The notes under the pieces are model-generated. The model was not told the origin of the DNA. It saw only the letters and a list, made by a program, of their open reading frames with translations, and did no database searches. This document shows, in pieces, positions 38,232 through 46,583 of a stretch of DNA of 64,000 nt. Numbering within the stretch: position 1 is the first letter of the stretch; each line of letters starts with the position of its first letter. The stretch comes from Brevundimonas poindexterae (GTDB lineage: Bacteria > Pseudomonadota > Alphaproteobacteria > Caulobacterales > Caulobacteraceae): positions 248,001-312,000 of the forward strand of contig NZ_JAIVLL010000001.1 in assembly GCF_020524625.1 (NCBI RefSeq), in the 5' to 3' direction. A program made the position numbers and the translations under genes.

Positions 38232-39608
38232 TTACGGCAGGAAGATCGCCTTCGCATTGACGAACTCCTTCAGGCCAAAGCCGCCGTGTTCGCGGCCGTA
38301 CCCGGAGTCCTTGACCCCGCCGAACGGCATGTTCGGGTCGGCGGCGCCGAAGCCGTTGATGCGGACCATGCCCGTGTCGAACCGGTCGCGGGCCAGGCGG
38401 AAAGCGCCATCCTCATCGCTTGAGAAGATTCCGCCGCCCAGGCCATAGCGGCTGTCGTTCGCCAGCTGCATGGCATGCTCGTCGTCGCGGGCGCGGATGA
38501 CCGAGGCGACCGGCCCGAAGATCTCGTCGTCGTAGGCGGGCATTCCCGGGGTGACATCGCCCAGCACGGTCGCCGGATAATAGGCGCCCTTGCGATCCGG
38601 CGCCTTTCCGCCGCACAGGATTTTCGCGCCCTTCGCGACACTCTTCGCGACCTGATCGCGGACGGTCTCGAACTGGTCCTGACTGGACAGCGGGCCCAGC
38701 TCGCAGTCCTCATCCATGGGATCGCCCAGGGTGATGGCGTCCATCTGGGCCACGAACGCCTCGACGAACCGGTCATAGACGGCGTCCGTCACGATGAAGC
38801 GCTTGGCCGACACACAGGTCTCGCCATTGTTGTAGAGCCGCCCCATGACCGAGAATTTGACGGCCGTCTCAATGTCGGCGTCCTCCAGCACCAGATAGGC
38901 GTCGTTCGACCCCAGTTCGAGCACGGTCTTCTTGAGCGCCTTCCCGGCCACGGACGCGACATGGCGCCCCGCGCTGTCGCTGCCGGTCAGGGTCACCCCC
39001 CGCACCAGCGGATGTTCAATCAGGGCGTCGCTGGTCTCATGGTCGATCACCACCACCTGGAACAGGTCCTCGGGCAGGCCCGCCGCGATGCAGAGCTCGC
39101 GCAGGCGCAGGGCCGACCCGGTGCAGATGCTGGCGTGTTTCAGGACGCAACCGTTGCCGGCCATCACGGCCGAGGCCAGCACGCGGACAGGCTGGTAGAA
39201 GGGGAAGTTCCACGGCTGGATCGAATAGATGACCCCGATCGGCTGATAGCTGACGACGCCGCGCTGGCCGTCGCTGCCATAGGTTCGCTCCTCGTCCGCC
39301 AGCGCCGCAGGGCCCTTCCCGGCCGCATAGTCAAAGATGGCCGCGCAGATCTCGACCTCGGTCAGACCATCCTTGAACAGCTTGCCGGTCTCACGCGTCA
39401 TCAGGGCGGCCAGGTCCTCGGCCTCGTCGCGCAGCCTGCCGGCGATCGCCTTCAGCACCTTTGCCCGCTCTGAATGGTTCGTCTTGCGCCACTCCAGAAA
39501 CGCCGCGTGACAGGCCTCAAGGCGTTCGGTCGCCTCCGCCTCGGTCATGACATCATAGGTCTCGAGTTCCTGCCCGGTCGCGGGGTTTACGGTCGTGATG
39601 GTCGCCAT
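38232..39608 (-). CDS. NAD(P)-dependent succinate-semialdehyde dehydrogenase-like ALDH
   Basis: A 458-residue aldehyde dehydrogenase. The oxyanion segment IQPWNFPFYQ, the NAD contact LTGSDSAGRHVASVAG, the general base region VLELGSNDAYLVLEDAD and the catalytic Cys in NNGETCVSAKRF are all present, followed by EIFGPVASV. The lengths and the GSNDAYLV signature match the YneI/Sad-type succinate-semialdehyde dehydrogenase subgroup. It lies alone, divergent from the SDR gene with a spacer of about 190 bp, so the promoter should lie there. Confidence 0.88.
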   Translation of the reverse strand: MATITTVNPATGQELETYDVMTEAEATERLEACHAAFLEWRKTNHSERAKVLKAIAGRLRDEAEDLAALMTRETGKLFKDGLTEVEICAAIFDYAAGKGPAALADEERTYGSDGQRGVVSYQPIGVIYSIQPWNFPFYQPVRVLASAVMAGNGCVLKHASICTGSALRLRELCIAAGLPEDLFQVVVIDHETSDALIEHPLVRGVTLTGSDSAGRHVASVAGKALKKTVLELGSNDAYLVLEDADIETAVKFSVMGRLYNNGETCVSAKRFIVTDAVYDRFVEAFVAQMDAITLGDPMDEDCELGPLSSQDQFETVRDQVAKSVAKGAKILCGGKAPDRKGAYYPATVLGDVTPGMPAYDDEIFGPVASVIRARDDEHAMQLANDSRYGLGGGIFSSDEDGAFRLARDRFDTGMVRINGFGAADPNMPFGGVKDSGYGREHGGFGLKEFVNAKAIFLP

Positions 39609-39794
39609 TGGAGTCCTTTCATGGTGTCCGCCGTCAACGCGACCCAGCGGCGGACGTTGCCCTTTCCTCCCGGATCGACGGTGCGACCCGACGCCACCCC
39701 CGCTGCACCGGACCCCATGTCGGTACCTGTCGGAGGCAACGGAATGGGCTCAGAAGCGCTCGACAGGCCTCACCTTCAACACGGGATATCGACC

Positions 39795-40469
39795 ATGAGC
39801 GCGAAGACACTGTTCATCACCGGCGCCTCCAGCGGCATCGGCGCCGCCGCCGCTCGGCTTGCCGTTTCAAAGGGCTGGCACGTCGGCCTGTTCGCGCGTT
39901 CCGAGGACAAGCTGCAGTCGCTGGTCAGTGAGCTGGGCGACAAGGCCATGGCCCTGCCCGGCGACGTCACCGAGCTCGACGAGATCAAGGCCGCGCTGGA
40001 CCGGTTCGTGGCGCACGCCGGCCCGCTGAAGGCAGCCTACGCCAATGCGGGCACGGGGCTTTCGACCTCGGGCACCGAGGCGGGCGATCCGGAAGAATGG
40101 GCCAAGATGATCCAGGTCAACGTCATGGGCGTGCTCTGGACCGCCAAGGCCGCCATGCCGCATCTGAAGCCCCAGGCCGGACATTTGCTGCTGACCGGTT
40201 CGGCCGCGGGCCGTCGGCACCTGTCTGGCTCGGTCTATGGCGCGACCAAGTGGTTCGTGCACGGCTATGGCGGCAATCTGGCCGAGGAAATGAAAGAATT
40301 CGGCGGGCGCTGCACGATCATCGCCCCCGGCATGGTGGACACGCCCTTCTTCGACGAAGCCAAGCCCGACAAGCTTCAGCCGGAAGACGTGGCCCGCGCC
40401 GCAGTCTTTGCGCTCGAGGCCGACCCGCGCTGCTCGGTCAACGAAGTCTTCCTGATGCCGACGCAATAG
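39795..40469 (+). CDS. SDR family NAD(P)-dependent oxidoreductase
   Basis: A 224-residue classical short-chain dehydrogenase. The cofactor motif is FITGASSGIGAAAARLA, the structural NAG-like motif is AYANAGTG, and the catalytic Ser-Tyr-Lys are in LTGSAAGRRHLSGSVYGATKWFVHG. The C-terminal APGMVDTPFFDEAKPDKLQPEDVA is the common SDR ending. ATG 39795 opens the Rossmann fold directly; longer frames carry only unconserved sequence. The substrate is unknown. Confidence 0.9.
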   Translation: MSAKTLFITGASSGIGAAAARLAVSKGWHVGLFARSEDKLQSLVSELGDKAMALPGDVTELDEIKAALDRFVAHAGPLKAAYANAGTGLSTSGTEAGDPEEWAKMIQVNVMGVLWTAKAAMPHLKPQAGHLLLTGSAAGRRHLSGSVYGATKWFVHGYGGNLAEEMKEFGGRCTIIAPGMVDTPFFDEAKPDKLQPEDVARAAVFALEADPRCSVNEVFLMPTQ

Positions 40470-40566
40470 GCGCCGACATGGCGGCGGGAACGGCCGGGCG
40501 CCATTGACCTTGATGGACAGTCCGCTCGCACGGGAGGAGGCATGACGGGAAGCGCGCGTCTGCGAG

Positions 40567-40614
40567 GCCGGAGCGACTTTCCCGACGCAGCTCCGGCTCG
40601 TGTCATACTATACT
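40567..40614 (+). promoter_or_regulatory. Inverted repeat followed by a -10-like element
   Basis: GCCGGAGC at 40567-40574 and GCTCCGGC at 40590-40597 form a perfect 8-bp inverted repeat with a 15-nt spacer. A TATACT at 40609-40614 follows, one mismatch from the -10 consensus. No good -35 is seen at the right distance. It may be an operator-promoter for the small ORF and exonuclease downstream. Confidence 0.3.
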
Positions 40615-40646
40615 CCTGCCCGTTGCCCTGAGGAATGCGAGCCCTG

Positions 40647-40778
40647 ATGTCCTTGTCTCCCACCCGTCCGCGCATTCAGACGATTGAGACTATTCAGACC
40701 ATTCAGACGGTATTTTTGTGCGGTCGTCGGGGCACCCCCGGCAACCGGCCGGACCCTGCATCATTGAGCCCGGCATGA
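40647..40778 (+). CDS. Possible 43-residue leader ORF with 9-bp repeats
   Basis: An ATG at 40647 opens MSLSPTRPR, followed by IQTIETIQTIQTVFLCG, and the frame closes with a TGA that overlaps the exonuclease ATG (ATGA at 40775). An AGGA lies 13 nt upstream. The middle is encoded by four 9-bp repeats. No family is recognised. Translational coupling to the exonuclease is inferred only from the overlap; it may be a chance frame. Confidence 0.25.
   Translation: MSLSPTRPRIQTIETIQTIQTVFLCGRRGTPGNRPDPASLSPA
40674..40709 (+). repeat. Four tandem 9-bp repeats
   Basis: Units ATTCAGACG, ATTGAGACT, ATTCAGACC and ATTCAGACG occupy 40674-40682, 40683-40691, 40692-40700 and 40701-40709 with no gaps. The AT content is unusual for this GC-rich window. 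The 9-bp length keeps any reading frame open. Confidence 0.85.
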
Positions 40779-41536
40779 GCGACCCGAATGCCCGGCGCGT
40801 GCGCGTCATCGACCTTGAGACGGCGGGCAGCAGTCCGTCCGATGTGTGCGAGGTCGGCTGGCAGGATGTGGAACTGGGCCCGGACGGCACCTGGCAGGTC
40901 TCTGCCACCTCGCGCGGGGCGCGGTTCGTTGACCCCGGCCGACCGATCTCGCCCGGCACCATGGCCGTGCACCATATCCTCGACGAATGGGTTGCGGGGG
41001 TCGGCTACTGGCGCGATGTGGCACCCGCCGTCCTGAGACCGGAAGGCGGCGTCATGGCACTGGCCGCCCATCGGGCCAGCTTCGAACAACGCCACTGTAC
41101 GCCCGACCTGACCGGCTCGGCCGACTGGGTCTGCACGTGGAAATGTGCCTTGCGGCTCTGGCCGGACCTGCCGCGCTTCTCCAACCAGATGCTGCGCTAT
41201 CTGCGCCGGCCCGAGGGGCTGGATCACGACCTTGGTCTGCCGGCCCACCGCGCCCTGCCGGACGCCTATGTGACCGCCCACCATCTGCGCGACATGCTGA
41301 ACGCCGCGCCGCTTGAGACCCTGCTGGACTGGAGCCGCCAGCCTGGCCTGCTGCCCCGGGTGCCGACGGGCGCCCACCGGGGCAAGACCTGGTCCGCGGT
41401 GGCCGATGCGGCCTTGGCCATCCTCGTCCGGGACCGCGATCCGGACATCCGCTTCAGTGCCGAGACCGAGGTGCGGCGGCGCACCGGACAGGCCGGGCTC
41501 GATGACCCCCTGCCCGTCCAGCGCACCCTCCTCTGA
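40775..41536 (+). CDS. DnaQ-like 3'-5' exonuclease
   Basis: A 253-residue RNase T / DnaQ (DEDD) fold protein. ExoI is VRVIDLETAG (catalytic Asp and Glu), ExoII lies around AAHRASFEQRH, and ExoIII is LPAHRALPDAYVTAHHL with the His and Asp of DEDDh. The region after about residue 190 is an added C-terminal extension (TEVRRRTGQAGL). Substrate (DNA or RNA) is not determined. The start at 40775 opens the ExoI strand directly. Confidence 0.83.
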   Translation: MSDPNARRVRVIDLETAGSSPSDVCEVGWQDVELGPDGTWQVSATSRGARFVDPGRPISPGTMAVHHILDEWVAGVGYWRDVAPAVLRPEGGVMALAAHRASFEQRHCTPDLTGSADWVCTWKCALRLWPDLPRFSNQMLRYLRRPEGLDHDLGLPAHRALPDAYVTAHHLRDMLNAAPLETLLDWSRQPGLLPRVPTGAHRGKTWSAVADAALAILVRDRDPDIRFSAETEVRRRTGQAGLDDPLPVQRTLL

Positions 41537-41538
41537 CC

Positions 41539-42195
41539 TCAGAACTTCCGGCCGAAGCCGACCGACACGACCCACGGGTCCAGGTCCACGGCGCTGGTCA
41601 GGGCACCGCCGTTGATCTCGGCGTCGGTGTTGAACCAGACCTTCTTGACGTCGACGTTGAGGCTCCACGGCCCGGTAAGGCCGAAGTCTGCGCCGGCCTG
41701 CAGGGCCATGCCGAGGCCGTCATCCAGATCGACCGTGAAGCCGTTCTGATCATCGCCCGAGTAGAAGATCATGGCGTTCACCCCGGCCCCGACATAGGGG
41801 CTGACCCGGCCCTCGGTCATTGGCCGGTACTGGACCGTCACCACCGGCGGCAGGACCCAGGTCTCGTGGACGACGACGTCGGTGCCGGGACCCTGTGCGC
41901 GGATCTCGTGCTGGGTCGTGCCCAGGATAGCCTCAACCGCCCAGTGATCCGTCAGGAAGTAGGTGAAGCCCAGCGTCGGCATGATGTCGTCCGACACATC
42001 GACATGCAGGCCGCTGTCGGCGCCGCCAGAGGTCAGGATACGGTCGTCGGTCGTCGGCGCCACGTCCGTGATGCGGCCGGTCACGATCCAGTCGCCGGCG
42101 CGCGGCGGGCTCCACGGCTCGACCGACTGGGCCTGGGCGGTTCCGGCGGCACCGGCCGCCAGCGCAAGGGAGATGAGAGCGGTTTTGAAGGTCAT
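41539..42195 (-). CDS. OmpW family outer membrane protein
   Basis: A 218-residue small beta-barrel protein with a signal peptide ending AQAQS. The ATG at 42195 opens the signal. OmpW features are visible: GDWIVTGRITDVAPTTDD, LGFTYFLTDHWAVEAILGTT, PPVVTVQYRP with GRVSPYVGAGVNAMIFY, and the C-terminal VSVGFGRKF ending in Phe. The eight-stranded OmpW barrel passes small hydrophobic compounds in other bacteria. It is convergent with the exonuclease gene (2-bp gap). Confidence 0.92.
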   Translation of the reverse strand: MTFKTALISLALAAGAAGTAQAQSVEPWSPPRAGDWIVTGRITDVAPTTDDRILTSGGADSGLHVDVSDDIMPTLGFTYFLTDHWAVEAILGTTQHEIRAQGPGTDVVVHETWVLPPVVTVQYRPMTEGRVSPYVGAGVNAMIFYSGDDQNGFTVDLDDGLGMALQAGADFGLTGPWSLNVDVKKVWFNTDAEINGGALTSAVDLDPWVVSVGFGRKF

Positions 42196-42479
42196 GTTGA
42201 ATATCCCCGGCGGTGGACGATCGCACCATGCGGTCCAGCGCCTGGGCCTGCCGTGCGTCCCTCTCCGAAGCGTTGCCTTGATCCAGGTCAAACCCTCATC
42301 GGGGTGCGGCAATATGGGACAGGCCTTGCTTTCGCCGCGTTCGGCGCGCATACGGGGCGGGTCAACATCTCTGCGCAACGCCCTTTTTCTACTTTGCGAC
42401 GCATCGAGATAAGCCGTTACCTCAGACACGACGGGCCCCGGGAATGTTTCTTCGGGTCAACGCCAACGGAGGTCTCAAC

Positions 42480-42692
42480 ATGGCTACCGGCACAGTTAAA
42501 TGGTTCAACTCCACCAAGGGCTTCGGCTTCATCCAGCCGAACGACGGTGGCACGGACGTGTTCGTCCACATCTCGGCCGTAGAGCGCGCGGGCCTCGGCT
42601 CGCTCAACGAAGGCCAGACGGTCTCCTACGAGCTGGAACGTGACCAGCGCAGCGGCAAGACCTCGGCCGGACAACTGCAAATCCAGGCGTAA
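42480..42692 (+). CDS. cspA: Cold shock protein, CspA family
   Basis: A 70-residue single cold shock domain. RNP1 (KGFGFIQP) and RNP2 (DVFVHISAV) are intact, and the start [14 protein letters not shown] follows a good CGGAGGT at 42467-42473. It binds single-stranded RNA and DNA. The 284-bp gap upstream, shared with the divergent OmpW gene, probably holds a long 5' leader, but I recognise no defined element in it. Confidence 0.96.
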   Translation: MATGTVKWFNSTKGFGFIQPNDGGTDVFVHISAVERAGLGSLNEGQTVSYELERDQRSGKTSAGQLQIQA

Positions 42693-42818
42693 GCCCGACT
42701 TGCATTGACGATCTGGAGGCTCGTCATCTCTTCGGAGGTGGCGGGCCTTCTGCGTTCAACCCGTGGTCATGGGGTTCGGCGCCGTGTAGTTTGAGGAGCT
42801 TTCGAGAGTCCCCGCTGT

Positions 42819-44393
42819 ATGGTCCGTTTCCTCCTCATCGCTCCACGGCCCCACTGGGATGCCGACTTTGCCGGGATTGCGGGCGGAGCCGATGAGTCCG
42901 TCACGCGCGTGGCGCCGATCGCCATCGCCACAGTGGCGGCCATGGCGCCCGAGGGGATCGACGTCGCCCTGCATGACGAGGCGCTCGCTCCGGTCGATTT
43001 CGAGGCCAACGCGGACTTCATCGGCATCACGGCCAATGTCTCGCAGGCCCGGCGCGCCATCGAGATCGCCCGGGAGTTCCGATCACGCGGCAAACCCGTC
43101 ATCATCGGCGGCCCGCACATCACGCTCGATCCCGGGGCCTTCGACGGGGCCTGCGACGTGGCCGTGACCGGCGAGTTCGAGGAGATCGCCGAGGGCTTCT
43201 ACGCGGACATGTTGGGCGGCACGCTCAAAGCCCGCTACGTGGGCGGACGCCCCGACCTGTCCCGCTCGCCCGTGCCCGCCTGGGAGCTGTTCGACAATGA
43301 TCGGGCACTGGTCGGTGTCGTCCAGACCAGCCGAGGTTGCCCCTTCGAGTGCAACTACTGCGACGTCATCCAGTACCTGGGCCGCAAGCAGCGCCACAAG
43401 ACGCCCGACCAGGTGATCACCGAGGTCCAGCGCCTGTACGACCTCGGCTACAACCGGATCGCCCTGGCCGACGACAACTTCACCGTCTATCGCAAGCGCG
43501 CCGCCGAACTGCTTGACGCCCTGATCGCCTGGAACGGGCGCGACGGCCGCGACCATGTAATCTTTGCCACCCAGGTCTCGATCGATGTGGCGCGCGATGA
43601 CGACATGCTCACCGCCTGCGCCGAAGCGGGCGTGTCGAACCTGTTCATCGGCGTGGAGTCGGTCAATGAGGAAAGCCTCAAGGCCAGCAAGAAGCGTCAG
43701 AACCTGAACACCGACATGCAGGCCCAACTGCGCAAGGTCGTCAGCCACGGCCTCAAGGTCGAGGCCGCGCTGATGGTCGGCTTCGATGCCGACGATCTGA
43801 CGATCTTCGAGCGCCAGTACCGGTTCGGCATGGGCCTGCCGGTCGGGACCTTCAAGATCTCCTCGCTGGTGGCCCCCATGGCGACGCCGATCTATGCCGA
43901 GATGTTGAAGGCCGGGCGGCTGGACCTGACGGGAGAGCAGGCGCACTTCCCCGGGGCGGACATGGTGACCAACATCATCCCGGCCCAGATGACCAAGCAG
44001 CAGCTGTATACCGGCACACGCTGGCTGATCAGCCGGCTGTACAGCCCGGCGGCCTTCTGGACCCGGTTCGAGGCGCTCGCCGATGTTCTGGGGCCCAATC
44101 CGCTGCTGAAGCGCGGGACCGGACGGCTTCACAATCCGCCGTCGCGGGCGCGGGCCAATGCCCATTTCGGACGCATGCTGCGCGCCGTCAGTCGGGGCAA
44201 TCCCGAGATCGCCGACGTCATCCGCAAGGCCAACCGGCTGATGCGCGCCCGCCCGGAGATCCGCGACGGACTGGCCGACATCCTGACCACCTGGATGCTG
44301 TCGCTGTATGTGCACATGGAGAAGGGCGTCTATGACGCGGAATGGGCCCTGATGGTTGCCCCGCCCTTTGACCGGGTTCAGTCGGTGGCGTGA
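42819..44393 (+). CDS. B12-binding domain radical SAM protein
   Basis: A 524-residue enzyme with an N-terminal cobalamin-binding Rossmann-like region (residues about 1-140, IGITANVSQARRAIEIAREF, VIIGGPHITLDP) and a radical SAM barrel with the cluster motif CPFECNYC at about residue 178. Conserved radical SAM elements RIALADDNFTVYRKR and FIGVESVNEESLKASKKRQN follow. Class B enzymes of this type often methylate unreactive carbons; some act on hopanoids or natural products. The substrate is unknown. It is convergent with the radical SAM gene at the end of the lasso operon. Confidence 0.88.
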   Translation: MVRFLLIAPRPHWDADFAGIAGGADESVTRVAPIAIATVAAMAPEGIDVALHDEALAPVDFEANADFIGITANVSQARRAIEIAREFRSRGKPVIIGGPHITLDPGAFDGACDVAVTGEFEEIAEGFYADMLGGTLKARYVGGRPDLSRSPVPAWELFDNDRALVGVVQTSRGCPFECNYCDVIQYLGRKQRHKTPDQVITEVQRLYDLGYNRIALADDNFTVYRKRAAELLDALIAWNGRDGRDHVIFATQVSIDVARDDDMLTACAEAGVSNLFIGVESVNEESLKASKKRQNLNTDMQAQLRKVVSHGLKVEAALMVGFDADDLTIFERQYRFGMGLPVGTFKISSLVAPMATPIYAEMLKAGRLDLTGEQAHFPGADMVTNIIPAQMTKQQLYTGTRWLISRLYSPAAFWTRFEALADVLGPNPLLKRGTGRLHNPPSRARANAHFGRMLRAVSRGNPEIADVIRKANRLMRARPEIRDGLADILTTWMLSLYVHMEKGVYDAEWALMVAPPFDRVQSVA

Positions 44394-44402
44394 TCGTCGG
44401 GC

Positions 44403-45503
44403 TCAGGCCGCGAGGGTGGCTTGGCGGGAGGCATCCCGTTCGATCAGGAAAATCCGGCCAAGCGTGGCGATCATCTCCAGCCAGTCGGCGAGTGAGGCCT
44501 CACTGACCAGATCGACGTCGCGCGGCTCGAACTTCGAGGACCAGCCGCCGCTATACATGCGGCACTCCGAGCAGACGGCGTCCGAGGTTCCGCACTTCTC
44601 GTTGCCCTGCTGCAGGTCGGTCTTGAAGTAGCGCATCTGGCCGACCATCCGCGAATGGCAGTCGCGGGCGATCCCCGTCTCCGGGTCGATGTCATAGAGC
44701 GGCCCGGACTGGGTCGCCCAGGCATTGTAGGCCTTCGAATAGACAACCGTGTCCGGGAAGTCCTCGATCAGGCCATCCATGGTGCGCCGGACCTCGCCCA
44801 GGCTCTCGTCATCCCACAGCAGATTGCTCCCGGTGCTGGAGATGCGGAAGAACGCGCGATCGTTCCCCTCCCCCTCGGTCAGCTTGCGCAGATAGGTCTG
44901 GGTCGGCGAGTACATGTTGAAGGTGACCGGCAGGCCGTTGTCGCGACCGATCTCGGCAAGGCGGCGAGCATCCCCGATGTTCGTCTTCGTCAGGGTGAAG
45001 AGCAGGATCGCCCGCGGGTCGCCGGCATAGTTCCGGATGGCCTTGTGGAACGAGCGCCCGCCCCGCAAATCGGCGTCCGTATCGGCGTCGACGCCCCAGA
45101 CAGAAACACCGATCCGGTACGGGACGGCGGGGTCGATCCGGACGGTGCCGTTCGAGCCGATATTGCCGTAGGGAAAGTACCGGCTGGCGGCGATCAACCG
45201 GTCCTGATGCAGCGCCGGCTCGGCCCCGACGAAATAGGCCATGGTTACGCCGCGTTCGGCCTCGGCGGCGAAGAACCGGTCCCAGGTCCCGATGTCCTCG
45301 ACGTCTTTTATCGGTTTGAAATCATCCGAGAAATAGTAGCAGCCCTCGCAAAACAGATTGCAGCGCGTGGCGACCTCGTAGAAGGCCGGCTTGCGAAATG
45401 CGCGCACGACCCGCTTGGCCTCCTCATAGGCCGGCGCCAGGTGCGGCGCAGCCTGGAGAAGGCTCGCCAGCCTCGCCAGCCGTGATCTGCGGGTACTCGA
45501 CAC
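44403..45503 (-). CDS. Radical SAM protein with C-terminal cysteine cluster
   Basis: A protein of about 366 residues with the [4Fe-4S] motif CNLFCEGC near the N-terminus and the GGEP-like block VGAEPAL. The C-terminus carries more cysteines in CHSRM and CGTSDAVCSECRMYSGG, suggesting a SPASM-like auxiliary cluster site, as in peptide-modifying enzymes. The start is uncertain: GTG 45503 has a GGGAG five bases upstream; ATG 45548 and ATG 45593 are also in frame, the last overlapping the previous gene. It is the 3'-most gene of the lasso-linked run, so peptide tailoring is a tempting but unproven role. Confidence 0.78.
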   Translation of the reverse strand: MSSTRRSRLARLASLLQAAPHLAPAYEEAKRVVRAFRKPAFYEVATRCNLFCEGCYYFSDDFKPIKDVEDIGTWDRFFAAEAERGVTMAYFVGAEPALHQDRLIAASRYFPYGNIGSNGTVRIDPAVPYRIGVSVWGVDADTDADLRGGRSFHKAIRNYAGDPRAILLFTLTKTNIGDARRLAEIGRDNGLPVTFNMYSPTQTYLRKLTEGEGNDRAFFRISSTGSNLLWDDESLGEVRRTMDGLIEDFPDTVVYSKAYNAWATQSGPLYDIDPETGIARDCHSRMVGQMRYFKTDLQQGNEKCGTSDAVCSECRMYSGGWSSKFEPRDVDLVSEASLADWLEMIATLGRIFLIERDASRQATLAA

Positions 45504-45580
45504 TGTGACTCCCATTCCGACGCCGGGTCGGACAGGCGACGCTACCATGGCTTGTGCGTCGGTGGGAGGGGCTCTCCTGG

Positions 45581-46573
45581 TCACGCGGGACATCCGGGCG
45601 CATCGTCCCCACGGGCCCGCAGAACCGCCGCCACGTCGGCGGAAAAGATCCTGGCCCCTTCAGGATTCATGTGATTCGGGTCGACGAAGAGCCTGGCGGG
45701 ATAGACCCGGGCCGGGTCGCGCCATGCATTGACGACGACGGCGCCCTGATCCTCCACGTCGTCCAGTGACTGCCACAATCCATCCAGACCTTCCGTCAGC
45801 CCCTCACGGGTGCGGCGCTGGAACTCGGGCGATGCGGGCGGCACCACGATGTACAACTGCCCCCCGGATGCGCGGATTCGGGCGTTGATATCGGCAATGG
45901 CCCGCCCGGCGCGCTCCGGAACCGAGGGGTCGTAGAAGCGGATCGAGCGGATATCCTTGAGACGAGCCGCAGCCTCCCGGTCGGCCAGGGTGGCTTCGTC
46001 ATCGGCATCCAGGCTGCCATCGAGGCGCCAGATCAGGGACCCCGCGGGTTTCGCCTCCGGCCGCAGGCCGACCCGGACGAGGACGTTCTGGAAGCGGCGG
46101 CGCCAGTCGTCATAGCCAAGGGCCGGTGACACGCGCGTCACCGCGTATTGTCGCCAGTCGCCGCCGATCATGTCGTTCTGACCGTTCTCGAACAGGAACC
46201 GGTACGTCAGTCGCCGGTTGTGGGTCCGGCCCGATGCCGAAATGGAATTGTCGTAGAAGACCGCGCCGGGGCTGAGCGCCAGAAACCAGTGCTGCGGCGG
46301 ATCGGGTTGATCGAGCACCAGGTCGACCATGGCTCGGGTCTCAAATACGTCCTGAAGCACGAAGAAGAAGTCGGCGCCGTCGCTGCAGAGGGCATCGAAG
46401 CGGATGGCGCCCCCCACCGAACTGCCGATGATGATGGCGTCACGTCCCGAGGCCGCGGCTAGCAAATCGTTCATGGGGTCGAGGTGGCGACGATCCTCAA
46501 ACGCGCGGGAGGCCAGATTCAGGCCTGCCAGCAGAAGAGCTGCCAGGGCGACGAAAAGGATCAGGAGGCGCAT
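45581..46573 (-). CDS. SGNH-hydrolase-like exported protein, MBOAT partner
   Basis: A 330-residue protein with one N-terminal membrane anchor (RLLILFVALAALLLAGLNLA). Catalytic-type blocks are IIIGSSVGGAIRF (nucleophile Ser) and FVDPNHMNPEGARIFS (Asp/His), as in DltD, AlgJ and AlgX-like SGNH proteins. These act with MBOAT acyltransferases to O-acylate polymers outside the cytoplasm. It starts 10 bp after the MBOAT gene. Its exact acceptor is unknown. Confidence 0.75.
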   Translation of the reverse strand: MRLLILFVALAALLLAGLNLASRAFEDRRHLDPMNDLLAAASGRDAIIIGSSVGGAIRFDALCSDGADFFFVLQDVFETRAMVDLVLDQPDPPQHWFLALSPGAVFYDNSISASGRTHNRRLTYRFLFENGQNDMIGGDWRQYAVTRVSPALGYDDWRRRFQNVLVRVGLRPEAKPAGSLIWRLDGSLDADDEATLADREAAARLKDIRSIRFYDPSVPERAGRAIADINARIRASGGQLYIVVPPASPEFQRRTREGLTEGLDGLWQSLDDVEDQGAVVVNAWRDPARVYPARLFVDPNHMNPEGARIFSADVAAVLRARGDDAPGCPA

Positions 46574-46583
46574 CGGATCCCCG

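Noticed and set aside
42691..42755. Possible terminator after the cold shock gene
   Set aside because: Two short nested stems can be drawn, but with a bulge and no T-run.
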